Shown here one piece after another: positions 32,802 through 41,521 of a stretch of 64,000 nucleotides of DNA (the first letter of the stretch is position 1; each line of letters begins with the position of its first letter). The position numbers and the translations under genes are program-made. A model generated the notes under the pieces. The model saw only the letters and a list, made by a program, of their open reading frames with translations. It was not told where the DNA came from and did not search any database. Where the stretch lies: NCBI GenBank assembly GCA_946002055.1, contig CAMFYL010000003.1, positions 1 to 64,000 of the forward strand. The letters run 5' to 3'. The DNA comes from an uncultured Roseburia sp. (lineage in GTDB: Bacteria > Bacillota > Clostridia > Lachnospirales > Lachnospiraceae).

Positions 32802-34397
32802 ATGCCGGAGAGAATACAACAGATGATCAACAAAATAGTTGAGTGGTGGAAGAATTTCAACACAAAGCAGCGGGCTTTGATTATTAGTATCGCAGCTGTT
32901 GTGGCTGTTGCTTTCGCAATTTTAGGGTATGTGGTCACTAGGCCGACCATTGTACCTTTGGTTACTTGTACCACAGCGGAAGAGGCTTCTAAGGTAAAAG
33001 AACTTTTAGAGGGTGAAAACATATCATACGAAGTTTCTGATGACGGCATGAGTTACAGTGTCAACAAAGAGAACCAGGCTCAGGCAAGCATCTTGCTTGG
33101 AACTAATGATATCCCAACAAAGGGATATAGTTTGTCAGATGCCATTGATGGAAGCTTTAGTACCACAGAAGCAGATAAGCAGAAGAAGTATCAGCTATAC
33201 TTGGAGGAGAAGTTTGCAGATGACTTGTCTAACATTTCTAATGTGTCTTCTGCCAAGGTGACACTTTCTTTGCCGAAGGATGATGGAACCATTATTTCCA
33301 AAAAAGAAGAGGCTTACGCAAGCCTTATTCTGAAGTTAAGCGCTGAGATGGATGAAGAGCAGGCTGCAGGTATAGCCTCTTACATGGCAACACAGCTTGG
33401 CAATGATTCTACGAAGAATATTTTGATTTTGGATGGAGATGGCAATGTGTTATTCTCCGGTGGCGATGAAGCCAGCACAGCGGGAAAGGCCAGCTCTAAT
33501 TTGACAGCAAAGCAAAAAGCAGAAAGCTATGTGTCCAGTGCTGTAAAAAATGTGGTACTTGGCACCAATGTTTACGATAATGTTGAAGTTGGTATGAACC
33601 TGGTTATGGATTTTGATGAGCAGGAAGAGACCAAGTATGATTACTCTGTAGATGAAGGTCGTACGGAGGGATATTTGGACAGTCGAACAGAATCTACATC
33701 TGAGAGCACCTCTGGTGTGGGAGGCGTTCCAGGGACAGATACCAATGATGATGATACAACCTATGTGATGCAGGACGGCAATCAGACAAGCTCTAACACA
33801 TCAGATATTACAGAGGACTATTTACCGGATGAGACCATTACCAATACCAAGAAGGAAGTTGGTAAGATTATATATGATGAATCCTCTCTTACAGTGGTTG
33901 CCACCAACTATGTTACATATAACGAAGATCAGCTAAAGGCAGATGGAACCTTAGGGGATAAGTCCTTTGACGAATTTGTGAAAGAAAATTCAGCTAGGGT
34001 CAAGACAGAAGTGGATGAGGACTTCTACAATATGGTTTCCAATGCAACAGGTATTAGCACGGATAATATTTCCATCGTTGCTTATGATATTCCAATGTTT
34101 CAGTACTCTGAGGGCAGTGGCAGAACATTGACTGACTATTTACAAATCATATTGGCAGTTCTTATTTTTGCAATGCTTGCCTTTGTGGTATTTAGAAGTA
34201 TGCGTGGCGAAAAGGAGGAGGAGCTTGCAGAGGAAGTTACTGTGGAATCTCTTCTTGAGATGCAAGAGGAAGAATTGGAAGACATTGGATTTAACGAGAA
34301 ATCGGAAGCTCGTGTATTGATTGAAAAATTTGTTGATGAGAATCCGGAGGCAGTGGCAGCATTGCTTCGTAACTGGTTGAATGATGATTGGGGTTAA
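32802..34397 (+). CDS. fliF: Flagellar MS-ring protein FliF
   Basis: 531 residues with an N-terminal TM helix (ALIISIAAVVAVAFAILGYVV), a ring-building YscJ-like region with SLPKDDGTIISKKEEAYASLIL, and a second TM helix (LTDYLQIILAVLIFAMLAFVVF). The C-terminus, EAVAALLRNWLNDDWG, is the FliG-binding tail. It forms the membrane ring on which rod, export gate and C ring assemble. The stop precedes the fliG ATG by two bases. Confidence 0.95.
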   Translation: MPERIQQMINKIVEWWKNFNTKQRALIISIAAVVAVAFAILGYVVTRPTIVPLVTCTTAEEASKVKELLEGENISYEVSDDGMSYSVNKENQAQASILLGTNDIPTKGYSLSDAIDGSFSTTEADKQKKYQLYLEEKFADDLSNISNVSSAKVTLSLPKDDGTIISKKEEAYASLILKLSAEMDEEQAAGIASYMATQLGNDSTKNILILDGDGNVLFSGGDEASTAGKASSNLTAKQKAESYVSSAVKNVVLGTNVYDNVEVGMNLVMDFDEQEETKYDYSVDEGRTEGYLDSRTESTSESTSGVGGVPGTDTNDDDTTYVMQDGNQTSSNTSDITEDYLPDETITNTKKEVGKIIYDESSLTVVATNYVTYNEDQLKADGTLGDKSFDEFVKENSARVKTEVDEDFYNMVSNATGISTDNISIVAYDIPMFQYSEGSGRTLTDYLQIILAVLIFAMLAFVVFRSMRGEKEEELAEEVTVESLLEMQEEELEDIGFNEKSEARVLIEKFVDENPEAVAALLRNWLNDDWG

Positions 34398-34399
34398 AG

Positions 34400-35410
34400 A
34401 TGATTGGAAATGAAGAATTATCAGGTGTACAAAAAGCAGCGATACTATTGATTTCTCTTGGACCGGAGAAGTCTGCAGATATCTTTCGTCATCTGAAAGA
34501 GGAAGAAATTGAAGAATTAACCTTAGAGATTGCCAATACACAGAGTGTTTCACCCAAGGTAAAGGATGAAGTGGTAAATGAATTTTACCAAGTCTGCTTA
34601 GCACAGCAGTATATTGCTGAGGGTGGTATTGGATACGCCAAGGATTTGTTGGAAAAGGCGTTGGGTGATGAGGAGGCAAAGCGTGTAATTACCAAGCTTA
34701 CCGCTTCCCTTCAAGTACGCCCATTTGAATTTATCCGTAAAACAGAGCCGTCTCAGGTATTGAACTTTATTCAGGATGAGCATCCTCAGACCATTGCTAT
34801 GATTTTGTCTTACCTTGCGCCAGGACAAGCATCTTTGATTTTAGGTGCTCTAAATCCAGAAAAACAGGCGGACGTTGCAAAGCGTATTGCCTTGATGGAT
34901 CGTACTTCTCCAGAGGTTATCAAAGAAGTGGAGCGTGTACTTGAGAGAAAACTGTCCTCCCTCATCAATCAGGATTACACAATTGCCGGTGGTGTGGATG
35001 CCATCGTTGCAATCTTGAATACGGTAGACCGTGGTACAGAGAAGCGTATTATGGAGTCCTTAGAGATCGAAGAGCCGGAATTGGCAGACGAAATCCGCAA
35101 GAAAATGTTCGTATTCGAGGATATCTTACTTTTGGACGACAGATCTATTCAGAGAGTGCTGCGTGATGTTGATAACAATGACCTTGGTATTGCTCTTAAG
35201 GGTGCCAATGAGGAGGTTCAGTCTGCTGTATTCAAGAATCTTTCCTCTCGTCTTGCAACTATGATCAAAGAAGATATGGAATTTATGGGACCTGTACGTA
35301 TCAAGGATGTGGAGGAAGCACAGCAGAAGATTGTTGGTATTATCAGAAAGCTGGAGGATGCTTCCGAGATTGTTATTTCCAGAGGTGGAGGTGACGAGCT
35401 GATTGTCTAA
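34400..35410 (+). CDS. fliG: Flagellar motor switch protein FliG
   Basis: 336 residues from ATG 34400 (MIGNEELSGVQKAAILLISLG), two bases after fliF. The middle DEHPQTIAMILSYL with the EHPQ motif and the C-terminal LLDDRSIQRVLRDVDNNDLGIALKGA carry the torque-generating charged residues that meet the stator. It forms the top of the C ring. The fliH start lies inside its 3' end. Confidence 0.95.
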   Translation: MIGNEELSGVQKAAILLISLGPEKSADIFRHLKEEEIEELTLEIANTQSVSPKVKDEVVNEFYQVCLAQQYIAEGGIGYAKDLLEKALGDEEAKRVITKLTASLQVRPFEFIRKTEPSQVLNFIQDEHPQTIAMILSYLAPGQASLILGALNPEKQADVAKRIALMDRTSPEVIKEVERVLERKLSSLINQDYTIAGGVDAIVAILNTVDRGTEKRIMESLEIEEPELADEIRKKMFVFEDILLLDDRSIQRVLRDVDNNDLGIALKGANEEVQSAVFKNLSSRLATMIKEDMEFMGPVRIKDVEEAQQKIVGIIRKLEDASEIVISRGGGDELIV

Positions 35411-36257
35411 TATACTTTATCGAATGCAAATCAAGCCACAGGATGAGACAGAAACCTGTATAATTGATTCCAATGATGTTTTGCTGGAAAAAATCGAAGA
35501 ACATCAGAAGCTGCAATTGGAGCGCGCTGGCGGAAAACAGAGGTCTTTGGAAGATGGTGAAGAATTTTCTGGGGATGGCGGAGAAGAATGCTATGAGGAT
35601 GATTTTACCGGCTTAGAGGATATGGTCCCTCAGGAGGCGGAGCCTCAGGAGCCTGAGGTTGATTATGTGGCAGAGGCACAGGAAGAAGCGGAGCGTATTT
35701 TAACAGAAGCACGCATGCAGGCAGATGAACTTTTGGTTCAGGCTGAGAATCAGGCGGAGGCTATGAAATCTCACGCTGAGGCAGAGGGCAGGAAGGATGG
35801 ATACGATCAGGGGATTTTAGAGGCTGCGGCTACCCAGGCCCAGTGGGAAGAGGAGACAGAAGCGCTTCGTCAGCAGTTACAGCAGGATTATCTTGCAAAA
35901 CAGGAAACCATGGAAAAGGAACTTGTCTCTGTTGTCTGTGATGTGGTGGAGAAGGTTTTTCTTGTTCAGTTTGGCGATAAGCGCGAGATTATTCTGCATT
36001 TGCTAGATAATGCACTGGCAAACATTGAAGGAAGTAAAGAATTTTTGATCCGTGTCAATGAGGCGAATTGCGAATTTCTGCGTGGACATAAGAATCAGTT
36101 ACAGGATAAGGTGGGGCAAGAAATTGTCTTGGACATTGTGCAGGACCCCCTCTTAGATGATACCCAGTGTATGATTGAGACGGATGGTGGCCTGTTCGAT
36201 TGTGGTATGGATACCCAGATGCGCAATTTGATCAAGGATATTAAGTCCTTAAGTTAA
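35403..36257 (+). CDS. fliH: Flagellar assembly protein FliH
   Basis: 284 residues from TTG 35403, which overlaps the fliG stop by eight bases; GGAGGTG lies about ten bases upstream. The central part is an acidic, Ala/Glu-rich helix (EAQEEAERILTEARMQADELLVQAENQAEAM) as in V-ATPase E-like stalk proteins. The C-terminal half (VVCDVVEKVFLVQFGDKREIILHLLDNAL) is the FliH domain. It regulates FliI and tethers it to the export gate. The position before fliI confirms it. Confidence 0.88.
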   Translation: MSNILYRMQIKPQDETETCIIDSNDVLLEKIEEHQKLQLERAGGKQRSLEDGEEFSGDGGEECYEDDFTGLEDMVPQEAEPQEPEVDYVAEAQEEAERILTEARMQADELLVQAENQAEAMKSHAEAEGRKDGYDQGILEAAATQAQWEEETEALRQQLQQDYLAKQETMEKELVSVVCDVVEKVFLVQFGDKREIILHLLDNALANIEGSKEFLIRVNEANCEFLRGHKNQLQDKVGQEIVLDIVQDPLLDDTQCMIETDGGLFDCGMDTQMRNLIKDIKSLS

Positions 36258-36269
36258 TGGAGTGAAACT

Positions 36270-37583
36270 GTGGGAATAGACGAAAGAAAGTATTTGTCCC
36301 TTTTGGACAATACCTACTTTGATAAATTGGGTCGTGTGACAAAAGTGGTGGGTTTGACCATTGAGTCTGTTGGGCCAGATGCAAAACTAAATGATTTGTG
36401 CGAGATTATCGTAGAACCAAAAGAGAATCGTCGCGTGTTGGCGGAGGTGGTTGGATTTCGAGACAAACACCTTCTTTTGACACCCTTTGAAAGTGTTGAG
36501 GGCGTAGGGATTGGATGTGTTGTGGAAAACACAGGAAGGCCTTTGTCAGTTCCTGTTGGGGAAGATTTACTTGGTCATACCTTAGATGGTATTGGTCGGC
36601 CTACTGATATTGAGGAACTATCCCATACTGATTTTTATCCGGTAGATAGTACCCCTCCCGATCCCATGGAGCGGGAAATCATTTCAGAGGTGCTTCCCCT
36701 TGGAGTAAAGGCAGTGGATGGGCTCATTACTGTTGGTAAAGGACAGAGAATTGGAATTTTTGCCGGCTCCGGCGTTGGTAAGTCTACCTTGATGGGGATG
36801 TTTGCCAGAAATACCAAGGCGGACATTAATGTCATCGCTCTCATTGGCGAGCGCGGTCGTGAGGTTCGTGAATTTATCGAACGAGATTTGGGACCGGAGG
36901 GTATGAAGCGAAGTGTAGTTGTTGTTGCCACGTCTGATAAGCCTGCATCCATTCGAAAGTGTGCGGCGAAAACAGCAACAGCAATTGCAGAGTATTTCCG
37001 TGATCAGGGAAAGGATGTTCTTCTTATGATGGATTCCCTGACACGTTTTTCTATGGCACAGCGGGAAATTGGTCTGGCGGCAGGGGAACCACCGGTGACA
37101 AGAGGATACCCACCAAGTGTGTATTCTGAAATGCCAAAGCTTTTGGAAAGAGCTGGTAATTCTGATAAAGGTTCCATCACAGGTCTTTACACCGTCTTGG
37201 TTGACGGAGATGATTTCAATGAACCAATCACCGATACCGCCAGAGGTATCTTGGATGGTCATATTGTGCTGTCCCGCAAGCTGGCACAGAAGAACCATTA
37301 TCCAGCCATTGATGTGTTGGCTAGTATATCCCGTGTTATGAGTGCTGTGGCATCCAGAGAGCATAAGGCGGTGGCCGGACAGCTGAAAAATGTTCTTGCA
37401 ACTTATCAGGAAGCGGAAGATTTGATTAATATTGGTGCATATAAGGCGGGATCAAATAAAAACATTGATTTTGCCATTGCAAAAATTGAACAGGTGAACG
37501 ATTTTCTGATGCAGAGCACGGAAGATAAGTTTGATTTTGAAGAGATTACAGATGCACTTTCGGCAATCTTTGTGGAAGCTTAA
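36270..37583 (+). CDS. fliI: Flagellum-specific ATPase FliI
   Basis: 437 residues from GTG 36270 with GGAGTGA upstream. The ATPase core includes QRIGIFAGSGVGKSTLMGMFAR (Walker A), VIALIGERGREVREFIERDL, LLMMDSLTRFSMAQREIGLAAGEPPVTRGYPPSVY and DGHIVLSRKLAQKNHYPAIDVL. It energizes export of rod, hook and filament subunits, in complex with FliH and FliJ encoded on either side. Confidence 0.96.
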   Translation: MGIDERKYLSLLDNTYFDKLGRVTKVVGLTIESVGPDAKLNDLCEIIVEPKENRRVLAEVVGFRDKHLLLTPFESVEGVGIGCVVENTGRPLSVPVGEDLLGHTLDGIGRPTDIEELSHTDFYPVDSTPPDPMEREIISEVLPLGVKAVDGLITVGKGQRIGIFAGSGVGKSTLMGMFARNTKADINVIALIGERGREVREFIERDLGPEGMKRSVVVVATSDKPASIRKCAAKTATAIAEYFRDQGKDVLLMMDSLTRFSMAQREIGLAAGEPPVTRGYPPSVYSEMPKLLERAGNSDKGSITGLYTVLVDGDDFNEPITDTARGILDGHIVLSRKLAQKNHYPAIDVLASISRVMSAVASREHKAVAGQLKNVLATYQEAEDLINIGAYKAGSNKNIDFAIAKIEQVNDFLMQSTEDKFDFEEITDALSAIFVEA

Positions 37584-37598
37584 ATGAGGTGAGAGACT

Positions 37599-38054
37599 GT
37601 GGCTAAGTTTATTTACCGCATGCAGAATATCCTGGACATCAAGGAAAAACTAGAGTCTCAGGAGAAAATTGCATATAGTATTGCCAATGGTAAGCTGATG
37701 GAGGAGCAGGAAAAGCTCCAAGGGCTTTTGAGGCGCCGGGAGGACTATGAACTGCAACTAAAAGAATTGGAGACAGGCAGGTTGAATGTAAAAGAAATTC
37801 AGGCTTGTCGTAGAGCAATCAATTCTATGAAGTCTATGATTCGGGATCAGATGATGGCGGTGCACACGGCACAGCGTAACTTAGAGATGGCCCGCAGACG
37901 ATTAGACGCGGTTATGAAGGAACGCAAAACCCACGAGAATTTAAAAGAAAAAGCATTTGATGTATTTAAAGAAGAACTGGCTGCGGAAGAAAAGAAACAG
38001 ACAGATGAGCTGGTAAGCTACACTTATCAGCAACGACAAGAGGACACGGAGTAA
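37599..38054 (+). CDS. fliJ: Flagellar export chaperone FliJ
   Basis: 151 residues from GTG 37599 with AGGTGA upstream. Almost wholly coiled coil (FIYRMQNILDIKEKLESQEKIAYSIANGKLMEEQEKLQ onward), as in FliJ. It is the central stalk of the FliI ATPase ring. Assignment rests on coiled-coil pattern, size and position after fliI. Confidence 0.88.
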   Translation: MAKFIYRMQNILDIKEKLESQEKIAYSIANGKLMEEQEKLQGLLRRREDYELQLKELETGRLNVKEIQACRRAINSMKSMIRDQMMAVHTAQRNLEMARRRLDAVMKERKTHENLKEKAFDVFKEELAAEEKKQTDELVSYTYQQRQEDTE

Positions 38055-38057
38055 GGT

Positions 38058-38882
38058 ATGGCTGAAGAAGAGAAGAAGGATAAAAAAGCAGAGAAGAAGG
38101 CTGCAAAGGCTGCTGCAAAAGAGGCAAAGAAACAGGAAAAAGAAGCAAAGAAGCAGGAAGATGTGCTGGAGGAAGAGGAAACTACTGGTGGAAAAATACT
38201 AATCGGCGTTGTTGCTGTTTTTATTGTTGCTATTTGGCTTTTGATTCTGGGACTACTCATAAAGATGGATGTGGGTGGATTTGGTTCCACAGTGCTTTAT
38301 CCTGTATTAAAGGATGTTCCTGTGGTGAGCAAGATTTTACCGGATGTAAAAGAGTATGCAAAGGAAGATGAGGCATATACCTTTGATTCTATGGAGGATG
38401 CAGTCAAACGGATTAAAGAACTTGAAAAAGAAAATGCAGATTTAAAATCCCAGCAAAGCGATAATGATGCTTATGTGGCAGATTTGGAGTCCCAGTCCGC
38501 GGAGTTGAAAACACGCAAGGATGAGGAGGCTGCATTTGAAGCAAAAAAAGAAAAGTTCTATGAAGAGGTTGTGTTTTCCGACAAAGCACCCGATATAAAT
38601 GCATATAAAGAGTATTATGAGAGTATAGAACCGGCAAATGCAGAGGCAATTTACAAACAGGTGGTTCAGCAACAACAGCAAACCACCCAGGTGAAAGAGT
38701 ATGCTGATACATACGCGAAGATGAAACCGGCCCAAGCAGCTGCCATTATGAATACTATGACAGATAATCTCCCGCTGGTTGGGAAGATTCTCTGGGCAAT
38801 GGATGCCAAATCGAGAGCTGGTATTCTTGGAGCCATGGACAAAGACATTGCTGCGGCAGTGACCAAGTTGATGGAACCTTAA
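38058..38882 (+). CDS. MotE-like flagellar protein (MgtE N-like C-terminus)
   Basis: 274 residues. A Lys/Ala-rich cytosolic N-terminus (about 1-40) precedes one TM helix (ILIGVVAVFIVAIWLLILGLLI). A coiled coil follows (about 115-180), then a C-terminal domain (YADTYAKMKPAQAAAIMNTM, then GKILWAMDAKSRAGILGAMDKDIAAAVTKLM) resembling the MgtE N-terminal domain found in MotE/YlxF. Such proteins stabilise motility components in the periplasmic or external space. The position between fliJ and fliK is usual for this family. The exact role in Gram-positive bacteria is not settled. Confidence 0.8.
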   Translation: MAEEEKKDKKAEKKAAKAAAKEAKKQEKEAKKQEDVLEEEETTGGKILIGVVAVFIVAIWLLILGLLIKMDVGGFGSTVLYPVLKDVPVVSKILPDVKEYAKEDEAYTFDSMEDAVKRIKELEKENADLKSQQSDNDAYVADLESQSAELKTRKDEEAAFEAKKEKFYEEVVFSDKAPDINAYKEYYESIEPANAEAIYKQVVQQQQQTTQVKEYADTYAKMKPAQAAAIMNTMTDNLPLVGKILWAMDAKSRAGILGAMDKDIAAAVTKLMEP

Positions 38883-38946
38883 GAATAGATATCTGCAAAT
38901 GCAGAAGTTGCACATTGATAACTGAATACGGAAGGAGGAAGATGCC

Positions 38947-40383
38947 ATGACAAGTGCAAATGTGTCGAACATGACGATGCAGGTTGCAGTCTCAACAAGC
39001 GTGGCTGGCAAAGCAGATGCTCAGAACCAAAGTTCTGATTTTATGCAGGTGATGAGCCAGAGCCTACAGGGTGATAAGCAAAGCGAAACTTCAATGCCTG
39101 ATATGGATAAGAAGGATTCATCTGTAAGGGTCGAAAGTAAGCCTAGCGAAATCAAAGCTGCAAAGAAGCCGGAAGCTGACCAAGAGACCGCGACAAAAAT
39201 CATGGACGAAGCCGAAGAGTTTGCTGAAGAAGTCAAAGATGTGATTTCAGAGGAATTGGGTGTTCCCGAAGAAGCCATTGAAGAAGCAATGGAAATTTTG
39301 GGATTGACAATTCTTGATTTGACAGATAAGACGAATTTGGCACAGTTGGTTTCAAAACTCACAAATTGTGAGAGTAATGTGGAATTGTTGATGAATGATA
39401 ATTTCGTAGATATCGTAAGCCACATTAGAAATTTGACAGAGGAATTGTTGGCAGACACCCAGTGTAGTGTAAAAGAGCTTCAGACAGTTCTCGATGCAAA
39501 TATCCAAGTGGATACAAGCGATTTGGTGAAAACAGACGAAGTCGCAGCAGAAATGCCGAAACTAGCAGAAACGCAACAGGAACAGGATGTACCTGTGGTG
39601 AATCAAGAAGAAGCAATGCCTGAGACAGAAGAGGTTGCTCCTGTCATCACATCAAGTGTTGATACAAAGAAGAGTGATGTATCTGACGAGGCGGAAGAGA
39701 GCACAAGGGAGATGAAGCCCCAGGAGGATGTTACAACCACAACCACTCAGAATTTGGCAGAAAGCAAGAATGATTTCGGAAATGAGCATATGTCAAGAAG
39801 AGATGATAATCTTGTATTTCAGCATCAGGAACATGGTTTTGGCTTGACAGAACAGACAGTTGTTAGCCAGTATGAACCAATGACAGGTGAGATTACTTTA
39901 CAGTCAGGCGAAGTGGTAGATGTTCAGAATATCATCGATCAAATCGTTGAAAATGCAAGAACAACCATAAGCACAGAGGATACTACAATTGAGATGCTTT
40001 TAAATCCGGAAGGGTTGGGCAAAATTCTGATGGAAGTCACACACCGGGACGGAAAAGTAATTGCACACATTTACACACAGGATGAAAATGTGAAAGAAGC
40101 TTTGGAACATCAGATGATTCAGTTGAAGGATCAGATGAATCAGGGCGGAACAAAGGTTACATCCATTGAAGTGTCTGTGGGAACACATGAATTCGAGAGA
40201 AATCTTGAAGAAGGCCAACAGCAAAGACAGCAGGAAGAGGCAGAAACAAAGGGGGAAAATCGCAGAACCCGCAATCTTAATTTAAACAATTTGGACGAGC
40301 TTTCCGGTCTTATGACAGAGGAGGAAGAGCTGGTTACGAAAATGATGCGAGAGAACGGTAATTCCGTTAACTATACCGCATAG
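38947..40383 (+). CDS. fliK: Flagellar hook-length control protein FliK
   Basis: 478 residues. The long N-terminal part is acidic and of low complexity (Glu, Thr, Ser, Asp). The C-terminal domain (TIEMLLNPEGLGKILMEVTHRDGKVIAHIYTQDENVKEALEHQMIQLKDQMNQGG) is the conserved Flg_hook domain that contacts FlhB to switch export specificity. The N-terminus is the molecular ruler and varies between species. AGGAGG precedes the ATG. Confidence 0.9.
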   Translation: MTSANVSNMTMQVAVSTSVAGKADAQNQSSDFMQVMSQSLQGDKQSETSMPDMDKKDSSVRVESKPSEIKAAKKPEADQETATKIMDEAEEFAEEVKDVISEELGVPEEAIEEAMEILGLTILDLTDKTNLAQLVSKLTNCESNVELLMNDNFVDIVSHIRNLTEELLADTQCSVKELQTVLDANIQVDTSDLVKTDEVAAEMPKLAETQQEQDVPVVNQEEAMPETEEVAPVITSSVDTKKSDVSDEAEESTREMKPQEDVTTTTTQNLAESKNDFGNEHMSRRDDNLVFQHQEHGFGLTEQTVVSQYEPMTGEITLQSGEVVDVQNIIDQIVENARTTISTEDTTIEMLLNPEGLGKILMEVTHRDGKVIAHIYTQDENVKEALEHQMIQLKDQMNQGGTKVTSIEVSVGTHEFERNLEEGQQQRQQEEAETKGENRRTRNLNLNNLDELSGLMTEEEELVTKMMRENGNSVNYTA

Positions 40384-40395
40384 AAAGGAGAACAG

Positions 40396-41046
40396 ATGGC
40401 AATTATTGCACCGGTTGAAAACGGTAAGGTTGTAGAAGATACAACGAAGGCTAATAAAAAAGACGACAAAAACACGGCAGACAAGGAAATGTTTTTGAAG
40501 CTTTTAGTTGCTGAAATGCAGTATCAGGATCCATTGGAACCTACCAGTAATACAGATTATGTGAAAGAACTTGCATCCTTCTCACAGATAGAAGCAGTTC
40601 AGGCTGTACAAGAACAGATGTCTACCATCCAAGCAAATTCATTGGTTGGTAAGTATGTAATCTTAAATACCACGGGAGCGTCCGGTAATCAGGAATATGT
40701 ATCCGGTAAAGTGGATTACGTAATGACGGATGAAGAGGGTAAGATGTTCCTCTCGGTAAATGAGAAGCTCTATAGCATTGATGATCTGGATAGTGTTTGC
40801 GATGATGCATACTATACAGCAGTCACTGGCGCCACTGAATTTCATATGGCAATTGAAACACTGCCAAATGTATATACATTGACCTTGGCCGATGAGGAAA
40901 AACTCGTAGCTTGCAGAAAAGTTCTTGATGAGATGTCATCTTACCAGCAACAGTATATTTCACCGGATGATGTGAAGAAACTGACTGCATTAGAAGAGCG
41001 TATGGCAGAGTTGAAGAAAGCAGCGGAAGGAGTTGAGGAATCATGA
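40396..41046 (+). CDS. flgD: Flagellar hook-capping protein FlgD
   Basis: 216 residues. KEMFLKLLVAEMQYQDPLEPTSNTDYVKELASFSQIEAVQ is the FlgD N-terminal signature. The C-terminal part is short and Lys/Glu-rich, with only a small beta domain between. It caps the growing hook. It overlaps the next small gene by four bases (ATGA). Confidence 0.93.
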   Translation: MAIIAPVENGKVVEDTTKANKKDDKNTADKEMFLKLLVAEMQYQDPLEPTSNTDYVKELASFSQIEAVQAVQEQMSTIQANSLVGKYVILNTTGASGNQEYVSGKVDYVMTDEEGKMFLSVNEKLYSIDDLDSVCDDAYYTAVTGATEFHMAIETLPNVYTLTLADEEKLVACRKVLDEMSSYQQQYISPDDVKKLTALEERMAELKKAAEGVEES

Positions 41047-41447
41047 ATCAGATAGGAAATTCTTTCACCTCAATTGAACAAGTTGCCAATCAATATCTGA
41101 ATCAACCCAAAGAGGTTAACAGAGAACAAAGCGCATCAGGTGTATCTTTTCAGGATATTTTGCAACAGCAACTTGGAGCGAAGGAAAGAGTTCAGGAACT
41201 AAAATTTTCCAAACACGCCACCCAGCGATTAGATCAGAGAGATATTGCGTTATCGGCTGATCAAAGTCAACGCTTAGAGGCAGGGGTACAGAAGGCAAGC
41301 GAAAAGGGAATCAAGGAATCCTTGGTCATTGTTGATTCCTTGGCATTTATTGTAAATGTACCTAATCAGACAGTAGTAACAGCCATGGATCAGACAGAAT
41401 CTATGGACAACGTATTTACAAATATTGATGGAGCTGTAATTATTTAG
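41043..41447 (+). CDS. Small flagellar-operon protein (TIGR02530-type)
   Basis: 134 residues. LKFSKHATQRLDQRDIALSADQSQRLEAGVQKASEKGIKESLVIVDSLAFIVNVPNQTVVTAMD is the pattern of the short protein found between flgD and flgE in Firmicutes. It was proposed to act in hook assembly; its function is not settled. It overlaps flgD and precedes flgE by 74 bases. Confidence 0.85.
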   Translation: MNQIGNSFTSIEQVANQYLNQPKEVNREQSASGVSFQDILQQQLGAKERVQELKFSKHATQRLDQRDIALSADQSQRLEAGVQKASEKGIKESLVIVDSLAFIVNVPNQTVVTAMDQTESMDNVFTNIDGAVII

Positions 41448-41467
41448 CTGGACCTTATGGAAGCTAA

Positions 41468-41491
41468 TGTCGCCGACTGACAGAAGCGACA
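41468..41491 (+). other. Small hairpin between the TIGR02530-type gene and flgE
   Basis: TGTCGC pairs with GCGACA around a 12-base loop, in the 74-base gap before flgE. No T-tract follows. It may only affect mRNA stability. Confidence 0.3.
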
Positions 41492-41521
41492 GATTTACAG
41501 CCATTTAGGAGGTCACAAATT

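Noticed and set aside
38893-38904. CTGCAAATGCAG palindrome before fliK as an operator
   Set aside because: Only five base pairs per arm, no promoter elements at proper spacing nearby; likely chance.
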